Notes: generated by a model from the sequence alone, not told the origin. Shown: positions 44,148-53,965, numbered from the stretch's first letter. The stretch: DNA of 64,000 nt from an uncultured Candidatus Melainabacteria bacterium (GCA_934757275.1 CAKVLN010000007.1:1-64000); one strand, 5' to 3'. Program-made: numbers and translations.

Positions 44148-44445
44148 TTATGCAATTTCTAATTCATAACCTAATTCATGGAATATTTTTACAATGGTTG
44201 AAAATTTAGGTTCTTTTCATTTTTAAATAAACTGTATAAATGAGTTCTGGACATTCCAATTTTTTTTGCAAAAACTGAAATTGAATTTCTTGATTTGATG
44301 GCAATTTCTAATGCACGATAAAAAGAATTAAAATCACCATCTTCAATATAATCTTTTAAATTTTACGCATTTTATCTATTATCAATAACTCATTAAATTC
44401 TATCATTGCATAATCTTGGTCATTACTATGTAATGAATTTGTCAT
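44148..44445 (-). pseudogene. Frameshifted HTH antitoxin (addiction-module antidote family)
   Basis: The minus strand starts ATG at 44445 (MTNSLHSNDQDYAMIEFNEL), then continues in another frame as LKDYIEDGDFNSFYRALEIA and SVFAKKIGMSRTHLYSLFKN, and in a third as KFSTIVKIFHELGYELEIA before TAA. The order of segments matches the HTH antidote proteins of small addiction modules (TIGR02684 type). Two frameshifts break it. No toxin gene is adjacent. A palindrome CATTACtatGTAATG at 44421-44435 may be its old operator. Confidence 0.65.
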
Positions 44446-44534
44446 TTTGCTACTTTTTATGTAATGTGTTGTATGTTAGTATATTTTATATTATATAAAT
44501 TTTTTCTTAATAATTCTTTGTTTCTGTTAATTTA

Positions 44535-44543
44535 TGCTATACT
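44535..44543 (+). promoter_or_regulatory. Extended -10 promoter of the four-gene operon
   Basis: TATGCTATACT with TGC before TATACT (44538-44543). It lies 19 bases before the ATG of the AAA gene and leaves room for TAGGA. The -35 region (TTCTTT) is weak. Confidence 0.5.
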
Positions 44544-44562
44544 ATCCTTATAGGAATCTTTT

Positions 44563-45522
44563 ATGGCTACTGCAGAACAAATAAAAACATTAATAAAAGC
44601 TTATTTTGAAAATAATAATGAGAGATTTGTTATTACGGCATTACAAGTTGCTGCAAATGAAGCAAAACTTGGGCATATAACTTTTGCTAATGAAATAAGA
44701 AAAATTATAGATAACTCCAATAAGAATAATAAAGTAATTAAATTTACTCCAGATTTATCTGACTTAATATTATCATCAAAAACAAACAATATTTTAGGAG
44801 ATTTAGTTTCTACTTCCGAGATTAAAGATAAAATAAAAAGAATTTTAAAAGAATATTATCAAAAAGATAAACTTCTAAAGCACGGTTTATCAAATAGAAG
44901 AAAAATTTTACTCTCTGGTGCTCCAGGTACAGGAAAAACAATGACCGCTTCCATTATTGCCAATGAATTACATTTACCATTTTATGAGATTCAAATGGAT
45001 AAAATAGTAAATAAGTATATGGGTGAGACTAGTGCAAAATTAAGACAAATTTTTGATAATATACAAGAACGCAAAGGAGTTTTTCTTTTTGATGAATTTG
45101 ATGCAATTGGTGCTGAACGTGGGTCTGATAATGAAGTTGGAGAAATGAGAAGAGTCTTAAATTCATTCTTGCAATTTTTAGAACAAGATAATTCTGAGAG
45201 TATAATTATAGCAGCGACAAACAATATTAGATTACTTGATTCAGCTTTATTTAGAAGATTTAATGATATTTTTATATATGAAAAACCGAATGATTCTGAA
45301 CGAAAACAACTATTTTGCCAATATTTAGCATTATATCCAAATACTGAAAAATGGATTGATATATGTGTTAAAGAGAGTATTGGACTAAGTCATTCAGAAA
45401 TTACACAAGCTTGTATTGATTCAATAAAGGAAACTATTTTATCTGATAAAAATTATATTAATAAAAAAACTCTATTAAAATCAATAAAGGATAGGAAAAC
45501 ATTTATAATGGAGATTAAATAA
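44563..45522 (+). CDS. AAA+ ATPase partnered with an S8 protease
   Basis: 319 aa. Walker A GAPGTGKT (residues 119-126), Walker B FLFDEFD (174-180), sensor-1 Asn (AATN, 217-220) and twin arginines at 231-232 are intact, so it should hydrolyse ATP as a ring. It resembles the AAA modules of FtsH and Pex1/Cdc48 but has no protease or membrane part. The N-terminal 80 residues are helical. The S8 protease begins two bases after its stop, so the two are almost surely co-translated and act together. TAGGA precedes the ATG. First gene of a four-gene operon. Confidence 0.85.
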   Translation: MATAEQIKTLIKAYFENNNERFVITALQVAANEAKLGHITFANEIRKIIDNSNKNNKVIKFTPDLSDLILSSKTNNILGDLVSTSEIKDKIKRILKEYYQKDKLLKHGLSNRRKILLSGAPGTGKTMTASIIANELHLPFYEIQMDKIVNKYMGETSAKLRQIFDNIQERKGVFLFDEFDAIGAERGSDNEVGEMRRVLNSFLQFLEQDNSESIIIAATNNIRLLDSALFRRFNDIFIYEKPNDSERKQLFCQYLALYPNTEKWIDICVKESIGLSHSEITQACIDSIKETILSDKNYINKKTLLKSIKDRKTFIMEIK

Positions 45523-45524
45523 TT

Positions 45525-48005
45525 ATGACTAGTAATCTGCCGCATATTATGTTTTCAGAAGAACAAGAAAGATTCGATTATACAACTCCTCGGCCTGCCA
45601 GAGGTCATTCGAATTATCTAAACCGAAATGAAATAGAGCATGGTAAAATCATAAGTCGAAAATTAGCAGAAGCAAAAGAAAAGTATGATAATATTTCAGC
45701 AGTTGGAATATCATATTTAGATACAATTGTTTTAGAATTTGATAGTGCACCTGGTTATGATTTAAAATCAATAAGTTTAGAAGATATGAGGGCTGGAATT
45801 CGCCTACTAAATATTCAAGAAGTAAAAACAGATAATAATGAAACAATAACAAAAGCTTTAGTTTCTATTCCCAAAGATAAAATTAATAAATTTATAAAAA
45901 AAATTGATGATTATAATAATACAGTAAATTCGGAGAAAAAGACTAAAAATAAAGACTTAATAAATAGTATAGAAGATATAAAATTAGCTATCTTACAATC
46001 TTTTTGGAGTGATAAAATCTCACTAATTCCCTCAGAAGGATGCTTTGATTGGTGTGAAATATGGTTGATGGATCAAAATTCAGAAAGTTCTATAGAAAAA
46101 GATTTTTTTGATTTTTGTGATAATCAAAATATTGAATATAGAAAAGATGAAATCTTAACTTTTCCAGAAAGGAAAATTATTCTAATAAAAGCTGACAAAG
46201 AAATCCTTAATAAAATTATAAAGTCTTTTTCTGGTATAGCAGAAATAAGATTATCAAAAACTCCAACTAGATTTTGGTTTGATTTAAATAAAAAAGAGCA
46301 AATTGAATGGGGGCGTGATCTATTATCAAGGTTAAATGTTGCTCCTGAAACACAAGTTTCTGTCGTTGTTATTGATACTGGTGTTAATAATGGACATGAA
46401 CTCTTAGCTCCAATAATAAGTGATGAAGAATGTTTTAATGTAACAGATAGTTCTGAGCTAAATGATAAAGATGGACATGGAACTTTGATGTGTGGGTTAG
46501 TATCCTATGGTGATATCCAAGAATGTTTAGAAAGTACTAATCCTATTAATATTATTCACAATATTGAATCAGTAAAAATTTTTAATAGCTCTGGAACTGA
46601 AATTGAAAAACATTTATATGGATATTTTACAGAACAGGCAGCATTGTTGCCCGAAATAAAATTTCCAGAAAGAAAACGTATTTTGTGTCTTGCAATTACT
46701 GCTGAAGAGTCCCTTGTCGGACAACCATCTTCATGGTCAGCCGCAATTGATAAAATAGCTAGTGCTGCTGATGAAGAAGTTTCTTCTTCAAGATTATTTG
46801 TAGTATCCGCAGGGAATATTTATAATAATGAAATTTATAAAGCATACCCCCAGGGCAATTTACATATGCCTATTCAAGACCCAGCTCAATCGTGGAACGC
46901 ATTAACTGTTGGAGCTTATACGCAAAAAACAGTTATAACAGAAGAAATCTTTAAAAATTATAGGCCATTAGCACCCGCAGGTGGTTTATCTCCATATAGC
47001 AGAACCTCTTTCGATTGGGATAACAAAAAATGGCCCATAAAGCCAGATGTCGTATTTGAAGGTGGAAATTTAGCCCAAAATAATATTGAGATTGATTCTC
47101 CAACGGATTTGTCAATTTTGTCAACATCAAAAGATACACAGACTAAATATTTTGACGTAATAAATGCTACAAGTTGTGCTACCGCAAAAGCATCTTGGTT
47201 TTGTGCTCAACTTTATGCAAAATATCCTAATTTATCTCCAGAAACAATAAGAGGACTTGTTGTTCACTCAGCTAATTGGAATAATACAATGCGTAAGCAA
47301 TTTTGGGATAGTTCCAAAACAACAAAAGATAATTATAAAACTCTTCTTCGAACATTTGGATATGGTGTCCCAAATTTGAATAAAGCACTATATTCCGCTA
47401 GAAATAGCTTAACCTTAATTGCGGAAGAAGTTATAACGCCATATTATAGAGAAGGCTCTAGTAAACCCAAAACAAAAGATATGCATATTATAGAACTTCC
47501 TTGGCCACAAGAAGTTTTGTTATCATTACCGTCAGAAACGATGTTAGATCTTAAAGTAACGTTATCCTATTTTATAGAACCCGCACCAGGACAACTTGCT
47601 TGGAAAGAGAGATATAGATACCAATCTCATGCACTTAGATTTGCTTTAAATTTACCTGGTGATAACAAAGAGACTTTTAAGAAAAAACTAAGCGTTGCGT
47701 CAAGAAATGAAGACGAAAGCATTCCTTCTACCACTGATAATAGATGGGAATTGGGTGTTAATAATAGAAATACCGGCTCAATACATTCAGACTTTATAAA
47801 AAATATATCTGCTGCAGAGTTAGCAACCACTCGTTATGTTGGTGTATATCCAGTTACAGGCTGGTGGAAAGAACGTCAACATTTAGGGAAATTTAATAAT
47901 TCAGTAAAATACTCGTTGATTGTCTCTATTGACACTCCTAATCAAGAAATTGATTTATATACACCTATTAAAATTGCTTTAACACAACAAATTCCTATTT
48001 ATTAA
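45525..48005 (+). CDS. Subtilisin-like (S8) serine protease
   Basis: 826 aa. The catalytic triad reads Asp284 (VVVIDTGVN), His319 (DGHGTLM) and Ser550 (NATSCATA), with oxyanion Asn431 (SAGN), so it looks active. No signal peptide is present, so it is probably cytosolic. The 280-residue N-terminal part is helical and shows no known domain. The roughly 250 residues after the catalytic domain are also unassigned and may be a substrate-recognition part. AAA+ATPase plus S8 protease pairs are known in defence islands of other bacteria, which supports an immune role here. It is followed by the TPR-FRG gene after a 21-base gap. Confidence 0.85.
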   Translation: MTSNLPHIMFSEEQERFDYTTPRPARGHSNYLNRNEIEHGKIISRKLAEAKEKYDNISAVGISYLDTIVLEFDSAPGYDLKSISLEDMRAGIRLLNIQEVKTDNNETITKALVSIPKDKINKFIKKIDDYNNTVNSEKKTKNKDLINSIEDIKLAILQSFWSDKISLIPSEGCFDWCEIWLMDQNSESSIEKDFFDFCDNQNIEYRKDEILTFPERKIILIKADKEILNKIIKSFSGIAEIRLSKTPTRFWFDLNKKEQIEWGRDLLSRLNVAPETQVSVVVIDTGVNNGHELLAPIISDEECFNVTDSSELNDKDGHGTLMCGLVSYGDIQECLESTNPINIIHNIESVKIFNSSGTEIEKHLYGYFTEQAALLPEIKFPERKRILCLAITAEESLVGQPSSWSAAIDKIASAADEEVSSSRLFVVSAGNIYNNEIYKAYPQGNLHMPIQDPAQSWNALTVGAYTQKTVITEEIFKNYRPLAPAGGLSPYSRTSFDWDNKKWPIKPDVVFEGGNLAQNNIEIDSPTDLSILSTSKDTQTKYFDVINATSCATAKASWFCAQLYAKYPNLSPETIRGLVVHSANWNNTMRKQFWDSSKTTKDNYKTLLRTFGYGVPNLNKALYSARNSLTLIAEEVITPYYREGSSKPKTKDMHIIELPWPQEVLLSLPSETMLDLKVTLSYFIEPAPGQLAWKERYRYQSHALRFALNLPGDNKETFKKKLSVASRNEDESIPSTTDNRWELGVNNRNTGSIHSDFIKNISAAELATTRYVGVYPVTGWWKERQHLGKFNNSVKYSLIVSIDTPNQEIDLYTPIKIALTQQIPIY

Positions 48006-48026
48006 GTTTTTTACAAGGATGTAGTG

Positions 48027-49415
48027 ATGAAAAAATCTGAAAAACAGAAAAAATATTATGAAACTTTTGACAAAGCACTTGATTATCAAAACAAGCAGCA
48101 ATATCGTAAAGCTATCTTAGAATATGAAAAAGCGAGCCAAATTGATCCTAAAAATTTTTTACCAATACATAATATTGGTATTGCTTACTTTTATTTAAAA
48201 GAATTTAACAAATGTGAAAAATATTTGTTACAGTCTTTTGAAATGCAACCAGATAACAAACTTACTGCTATTAATATAGGGATGTTCTATAGTAGTCAAA
48301 GAAGATATAAATCAGCTATAAAATTTTACAAAAAGGGAATTGATAACTATTATAATAATAGCGGTGTTTTAAATTCTTTTTGCGAAACTTTATATAAGTT
48401 AGGTCGTTATAAAGAAGCAGCAAAATATTTAGGGCTAGCTCTCAATTCAAATAACATTGATACAAATTTGTGCATAATGTTGATAGATAGTTTAATCCAA
48501 TTAGAAAAATTTAAAGATGCCAAAAGTTTATTAACCAAAATTACTGTAGCAGACCCCAATGCATCCAAAGCCCAAATGCAAAAATCACTAATAAATGCTG
48601 GAACAGAATATATAAAAAACATAAAAATCAAGAATAAAATAGTAATTAAATCCTTATGTGATTATATTGAAACTATAAACATAATAAAAAATAATTCAGA
48701 AAATGTTTTTATATATCGCGGTCAAAATAATAAATATTTTCCTCTTTTGCCTTCTTTGTATAGAAAGACTTCTTATGCAATTAACGAAGAAAATATTATT
48801 CAAGATTTTAAATTAAAAGCTGAGGCATATTTTAATCAAGAAATGGAATTATTTGATAATATTGATATGATTGCATTAATGCAACATTATGGTATCCCTA
48901 CGAGACTTTTAGATTTTACAGAATCTCCATTAATAGCTCTTTATTTTGCATTAGAAAAAGTTACATCTGACATGTATAATGTTGCACCATGTGTATACTG
49001 TATTAACATAAATTCTTTTTCACATAATAAAAATGGATGTATTTTTTCTTCTAAACAAGTTCAGGCTCAAGATATAAAGAAAATTTTTAAATATACAAAA
49101 GGTACCTGCGTATTTACTCCCAAACTAAAAAATAAAAGATTAACTGCACAAAAAAGCATATTTGTTTTATTTAATGAAAATACCCCTCTTGAATTAACCA
49201 TTAATAGTGAAGATATTATCAAACTAGAAATTAATAGAAAAGATATAAATAAAATAAAAGAAGAATTAAATAATATCGGAATTACATCATCAGTAGTTTA
49301 TCCAGATTTTACAGGATTAGCAGAAGAAATAAAAAAACCACATAAGTTTATTAGTAATAATGAATTAATATTAAATGAAAGTGACCATTTCTTACCTATT
49401 CCACTAGATAATTAA
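48027..49415 (+). CDS. TPR-FRG domain protein
   Basis: 462 aa from ATG 48027, seven bases after AAGGA (a GTG one codon earlier is the alternative). TPR-like helical pairs occupy about residues 15-195 (for example AILEYEKASQIDPKNFLPIH). The FRG domain follows with FIYRGQNN (228-235), LPSLYRK (241-247) and ALMQHYGIPTRLLDFTESPL (283-302). FRG domains occur in defence and toxin proteins and are thought to be related to ADP-ribosyltransferases, but their activity is not established. It lies between the S8 and CHAT genes, so it is likely part of the same complex or pathway. Confidence 0.8.
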   Translation: MKKSEKQKKYYETFDKALDYQNKQQYRKAILEYEKASQIDPKNFLPIHNIGIAYFYLKEFNKCEKYLLQSFEMQPDNKLTAINIGMFYSSQRRYKSAIKFYKKGIDNYYNNSGVLNSFCETLYKLGRYKEAAKYLGLALNSNNIDTNLCIMLIDSLIQLEKFKDAKSLLTKITVADPNASKAQMQKSLINAGTEYIKNIKIKNKIVIKSLCDYIETINIIKNNSENVFIYRGQNNKYFPLLPSLYRKTSYAINEENIIQDFKLKAEAYFNQEMELFDNIDMIALMQHYGIPTRLLDFTESPLIALYFALEKVTSDMYNVAPCVYCININSFSHNKNGCIFSSKQVQAQDIKKIFKYTKGTCVFTPKLKNKRLTAQKSIFVLFNENTPLELTINSEDIIKLEINRKDINKIKEELNNIGITSSVVYPDFTGLAEEIKKPHKFISNNELILNESDHFLPIPLDN

Positions 49416-49444
49416 ATTAAATAAAAAATAATAAATTTAATAAT

Positions 49445-51775
49445 ATGAAAAAAAATATTTTTACAGAAATACAAAAATTAAATAATAGGGGGGCATATTT
49501 ATTAAATAATAAGTTCTCCATAGATGCCAAGAATTTAATTGATAAGGCTTATAAATTATTGGTTGAGAATCAAATTGATAATTTAGCTTTTATCACCCCT
49601 ATTGTTCTTAATAAAGTAATTATTGAAAGAGAATTTAAAAATTTTAATAACGCCCAATGTCTTCTTAACAAATTAATTTCTAAATTAGAAGATGATTTTC
49701 CTTCTGAGCATCTAATTAAAGCAAAGGTTCTTTCAGCAACTATAAAATACGATATTAGACAATATAACGAAGCTGTTGAAGAGTTTAAAGAATGTATTGC
49801 TGCTGTTAAATTTTTAAAGGATGTACCATATGAACTAGAAGCAGAAGTTTACAATAATTTAGCGATGACATATAGTTTTATAGGTAATCTTAATGAATCT
49901 GTAGCGTTCTATAACGTAGCTTTAAAAATATACGAAGATAATAAAAATGATGCAATGTATAGCTTTTACAAAGCTGATACTTTAAGTAATATTGGAATAA
50001 TGTATCAAAAATTTAACAAGAATAAAGAGGCAATAAAATATTTTGAACAAGCTTTAAAACTTCAAAAAAATGAATATTACATTGCTATGCTCTACTCTAA
50101 TCTTGCAAATTCATATAGGGTATTAGGTAATTATGATAATGCTATTAAATATCGAAAAAAATCTTTACAAATAAGAGAGAAAATATTTTTTCAGAATGCT
50201 ATTTATGCAGATAATTATGCTGATGAGCTTAATAACTATGGAAATCTACTAAATGATATTCATCAATATGATGAAGCAATAACTTTTTTTTCAGAATCAT
50301 TAAAGATTTTTGCTCAACTATTCGAATCATTGCCTGAAAAATATGGAGAAAAAGTTGCGACAACGTCTGCGAATATTGCAGGTTCTTATTGTTATATTGG
50401 TGATTATAATAGAGCAAAAACATATTGTATTTATGCGTTAAAATTTTTTAAAAATAATTATGAAATAAATCCTATTGAATACTCAGCTCAAATATGTGGG
50501 ATTTTAGCAAATTTAAGCATCATTGAATTACATTCTGGCAATACAACTAATGCTGAAAAATATTTTCAAGAAGTATTTAAATATTTGTCTTATATAAAAA
50601 CTTCTTTAAGTGATTCAAATCAATCTTACCTATATACCTATAAAAATAGGATTGAAAAACTATTAAATTATCTTATGAATATATACTTAAAAGCCCCTGA
50701 TAAATTACTTATGATTATTGAAAATAAACGAAATGAAGATTTTATTTATAACGAAAAATATGATATTAATATAATGATTGGGCACATAAATAAAGATGTT
50801 TTGATAACAATAGAGTTTACATCCAATAATTGTATTTTTATTGTGACGAGTAAAAACAGTAATAAAATATTTACAATTAAAAATGAAGAATTAATAGAAA
50901 AATGTAATAAATTATTATGTCAAATATATAAAATATGTTACAAGAATGAAGTAAATGATCATACACGTAATATTTTATTAGAACTTGGTAATAATATTTT
51001 TGATCTTTTTCCAGATGCGGTAAAAGAATATTTTTATAATAATGATAATAAAATATTTTTATCTTTAGACCAGACTTTTATAAATTTTCCTTTTGAATTT
51101 TTGGCCAATGGTAAAGAATTTATTGGGGAAAAACATTTATTACCTCGAGTTAGTGGATTTAATATGTTTAATAAAATTATAAATTCTAACCCTAAAATAA
51201 AATTTCAAAATAAGAAACTAATAGTATTAGGTGATGACAAAGATTTAAGTGGAGCTAAATCAGAGTATAAAATTTTATCTAAAAAAGATACATTAAACCC
51301 AAATATATCATTATCAAGATTATCAGCAACGCAGAATAAAATCAAAAATAACTTAGACAATTCTATTGCCCTTTTTCATTTTTGTGGTCATGGAAGTGAA
51401 CCAGACAAACTATTGCTGAATTTTGGTAAAGAAATGATAGATAGTGCGTTTTTTGAAAATTATACATTTAAAAATAATCCATTGTTTTTTATAAATTGTT
51501 GTCTATCAGGAACTTTGGAATATTATGGTGGAGGTAAATTTAACGGTCTTCCCATAACATTGTTTAAACAAGGTGCTGAAGCAATTATTTCTTGCACTTA
51601 TCCCATAAGGGATAATCCATCAAAATTTTTTTCATTATATTTTTATGAAAAGTTATTAGAAGGATGTAGCCTTGGAAATGCCATTATGTTCGCTCGTTCA
51701 AAACAAAAGAATCCTTGGGATTGGGGATTACATTATTTATATGGAAATCCTAATTTACAAATTGATACAAATTAA
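49445..51775 (+). CDS. TPR-CHAT caspase-like protease
   Basis: 776 aa. About nine TPR-like repeats fill residues 20-400 (for example LYSNLANSYRVLGNYDNAIK). The C-terminal CHAT domain (about 430-776) carries the catalytic His649 (HFCGHGS) and Cys686 (INCCLSG), and ends WDWGLHYLYGNPNLQI as in other CHAT proteases. It should be a cysteine endopeptidase of the caspase clan. TPR-CHAT proteins serve in type III-E CRISPR (Csx29) and in gasdermin-type defence, but neither Cas nor gasdermin genes are here. No Shine-Dalgarno sequence is seen in the 29-base gap. Last gene of the operon. Confidence 0.85.
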   Translation: MKKNIFTEIQKLNNRGAYLLNNKFSIDAKNLIDKAYKLLVENQIDNLAFITPIVLNKVIIEREFKNFNNAQCLLNKLISKLEDDFPSEHLIKAKVLSATIKYDIRQYNEAVEEFKECIAAVKFLKDVPYELEAEVYNNLAMTYSFIGNLNESVAFYNVALKIYEDNKNDAMYSFYKADTLSNIGIMYQKFNKNKEAIKYFEQALKLQKNEYYIAMLYSNLANSYRVLGNYDNAIKYRKKSLQIREKIFFQNAIYADNYADELNNYGNLLNDIHQYDEAITFFSESLKIFAQLFESLPEKYGEKVATTSANIAGSYCYIGDYNRAKTYCIYALKFFKNNYEINPIEYSAQICGILANLSIIELHSGNTTNAEKYFQEVFKYLSYIKTSLSDSNQSYLYTYKNRIEKLLNYLMNIYLKAPDKLLMIIENKRNEDFIYNEKYDINIMIGHINKDVLITIEFTSNNCIFIVTSKNSNKIFTIKNEELIEKCNKLLCQIYKICYKNEVNDHTRNILLELGNNIFDLFPDAVKEYFYNNDNKIFLSLDQTFINFPFEFLANGKEFIGEKHLLPRVSGFNMFNKIINSNPKIKFQNKKLIVLGDDKDLSGAKSEYKILSKKDTLNPNISLSRLSATQNKIKNNLDNSIALFHFCGHGSEPDKLLLNFGKEMIDSAFFENYTFKNNPLFFINCCLSGTLEYYGGGKFNGLPITLFKQGAEAIISCTYPIRDNPSKFFSLYFYEKLLEGCSLGNAIMFARSKQKNPWDWGLHYLYGNPNLQIDTN

Positions 51776-51819
51776 TCAATTTATTTTGTATAATCTCTTT
51801 TAAATTACATACTCATTTC

Positions 51820-51914
51820 TTGTACTCTTTTGTACTAAAATTCTGTCACCCTGAATTTATTTCAGAATTTATTACGCTTATAAAGGCTATTTCAACCTAG
51901 TATAAAAAGTGCAA
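51820..51914. mobile_element. MITE-like repeat, decayed copy 2
   Basis: The left end TTGTACTCTTTTGTACT and the inner CTGTCACCCTGAATTTATTT match copy 1 (43987-44082) closely. The right end AGTATAA(A)AAGTGCAA is degraded. It lies 44 bases after the CHAT stop. The stretch 51915-52141 holds no gene and presumably includes the left end of the transposition module that follows. Confidence 0.5.
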
Positions 51915-52141
51915 TTTCGATATTTTTTAAATGTGACAAATATAAAATTGCCACCTTATTTATACATTAATGACAGGACAATTTGTTCCAAGGGGGATTA
52001 TCACAAAACTCTTGAAGAAATTGAAAATTTCAAAGTTTACTGGAAATAATATTTTTTCATACTTATATTTATCCCACTTGACTTCTGTCTCAAAACGAGT
52101 GATGAATGTGTTGCACAATGCATTACAAGGATTTTGAGACA

Positions 52142-53965
52142 ATGGAAACCAAAGTTGAGATAATCAAATACACCCCTGAGAAGGCAAAACAAAATGCTCT
52201 TGCAAAACTTGATTTAATCCGCAAATGGCAAGAATTTCGCTGGAAAGCAGTAAACAAACTCCAAGCAGACTATGATTTTGTCAAATTGCATAATAGTTCA
52301 AATTCCTACCTTTTCAATGTTTTAGGTAAAATCTCACGAGGGAGCCTGCATCGTTGGAAAGCCAGTTTAGACGGGACAGAGGATTACACAAGGTTAATCC
52401 CTAATTACAAATACGTTTCTATAAATGAATACAGAACATGTCTAACAGATGAAGAAATCAAAATATTTATGGGCTTGCTTTTGCACCCTAATAGAATTTG
52501 TATCGGCAAAGCAATCGCACTTACAAAATACAAGCTCAAAGAACAAGGTCAAAGTTTCATCCCTGCAGATATTACATTTAGACGCTATGCAAAATGGTTT
52601 AAGGATAACAATTATGACAAATGGGTGCTTGCTCGAGATGGTGAAAAGGCACTTTCCGACAAGGTCGAGCCTTATATTAAAAGGGACGCGAGCCTGCTTG
52701 ATGTCGGGGATATTTTAGTCGCAGACGGGCACAAACTGGCGTTTCAAGTGATTAATCCGTTTACGGGCAAGCCTTGTCGGGCAACTTTGGTCGGTTTTTT
52801 GGATTGGAAATCAACTGCGCTGGTCGGGTACGAAATTATGCTTGAAGAAAATACCCAATGTATTGCAAGTGCACTAAGAAATGCAATCATAAACCTCGAT
52901 ATGATACCAAAAATTGTCTATCAAGATAACGGCAGAGCCTTTAGAGCAAAATACTTTACAGATGATAAAGGATTCGGAGAATTAGGCTTTTATGGGCTTT
53001 ATGCAAAACTTGGGATTGAAACGGTATTTGCAAGACCATATAATGCAAGGTCAAAGGTTATTGAGAGGTTCTTTAAAGAATTTCAAGAAGGATTTGAAAA
53101 ACTAATGCCAAGCTATGTCGGCTCATCAATTATTAACAAACCTGCATACTTGAAAAGAAACGAAAAATTCCACTCCAACCTGCATAATGCCCTCTTGGTT
53201 GGCGGCGTTAAACGGGCACGCAGCGGAGCTGACTCCAGCCCTCTGCCGCCAATCCGCTACATCCCAACTATCGAAGAAACAATCAAAATGATTGATATGT
53301 GGCTTAAGTTCAAGAACTCTCAGCCCTGCACAAATGCCCCGAATATGACAATCGCAGAGGTTTTGGAAAATCGTAAAAAACAGAATATTGATAAAAGTTT
53401 GCTTGACGATTTGATGCTGGCAACTGAAATCAAAACAATTCAGCAAAACGGTGTAAGGTTCTTGAACTGCGATTATTTTGACGAAAGACTATACGGGCTG
53501 AAAGGAAAAGTTTTAGTAAAATACAATCTGTTTGATCTGACAAGCGTAAAAGTTTTTACCCCGAAAGGCGAATACTTATGCACAGCAGAACGAGTAACCG
53601 AAACCCATCCGATGGCAAAGATTTTAGGAACGGTCGAGGATTTAGAGGATTACAAACAAAAAATCCAAAAACAACAAAAACTGAAACGGAAAACTATAAA
53701 TTCGGTTAAAAAATTATTGACTAATGATGAAATAAAACTGATTGAAGCAAGGTCGAACCAAGAAGAACTTGAAAATTCTAACAATTTTCAAAAAGCGTTC
53801 AAGCCTCATTCAAATGGTGTTCAAAAAATAAACAACGGAGAAAAATCACTCCCGATATTCAAAAACAATTCAGAAAAATACGAATATTTGATAAAACATA
53901 ACCCAAGCGACACTTGGATTGCAAAATTTAAACAAACAAAGGAGTATAAACTGTTGTATGAATAG
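52142..53965 (+). CDS. Mu/TnsB/TniA-type DDE transposase
   Basis: 607 aa from ATG 52142, 11 bases after AAGGA. An upstream in-frame extension (from 52106) has no RBS. The integrase-fold core shows Asp (DILVADGHKLAF), Asp (KIVYQDNGRAF) and Glu (NARSKVIERFFKEF), spaced as in retroviral integrase superfamily transposases. It has N-terminal DNA-binding helices and a C-terminal beta barrel and tail as in MuA/TnsB. It is followed by a MuB-like ATPase, which supports a replicative target-choosing transposon. A GC-rich hairpin insertion (53199-53252) adds about 18 codons (GVKRARSGADSSPLPP) near residue 355. Confidence 0.85.
   Translation: METKVEIIKYTPEKAKQNALAKLDLIRKWQEFRWKAVNKLQADYDFVKLHNSSNSYLFNVLGKISRGSLHRWKASLDGTEDYTRLIPNYKYVSINEYRTCLTDEEIKIFMGLLLHPNRICIGKAIALTKYKLKEQGQSFIPADITFRRYAKWFKDNNYDKWVLARDGEKALSDKVEPYIKRDASLLDVGDILVADGHKLAFQVINPFTGKPCRATLVGFLDWKSTALVGYEIMLEENTQCIASALRNAIINLDMIPKIVYQDNGRAFRAKYFTDDKGFGELGFYGLYAKLGIETVFARPYNARSKVIERFFKEFQEGFEKLMPSYVGSSIINKPAYLKRNEKFHSNLHNALLVGGVKRARSGADSSPLPPIRYIPTIEETIKMIDMWLKFKNSQPCTNAPNMTIAEVLENRKKQNIDKSLLDDLMLATEIKTIQQNGVRFLNCDYFDERLYGLKGKVLVKYNLFDLTSVKVFTPKGEYLCTAERVTETHPMAKILGTVEDLEDYKQKIQKQQKLKRKTINSVKKLLTNDEIKLIEARSNQEELENSNNFQKAFKPHSNGVQKINNGEKSLPIFKNNSEKYEYLIKHNPSDTWIAKFKQTKEYKLLYE
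53214..53241 (+). repeat. GC-rich hairpin inside the transposase gene, copy 1
   Basis: GGGC (53214-53217) to GCCC (53238-53241), with AGCGgAGC and CCAGCCC, enclosed by TTGGCGGC/GCCGCCAA (53199-53206 and 53245-53252). The segment is about 60% GC in a gene well below 40%. A similar element lies at 54730-54761 outside genes. Confidence 0.4.

Noticed and set aside
52106..52141. Longer start for the transposase
   Set aside because: No RBS before 52106, whereas ATG 52142 has AAGGA 11 bases upstream.
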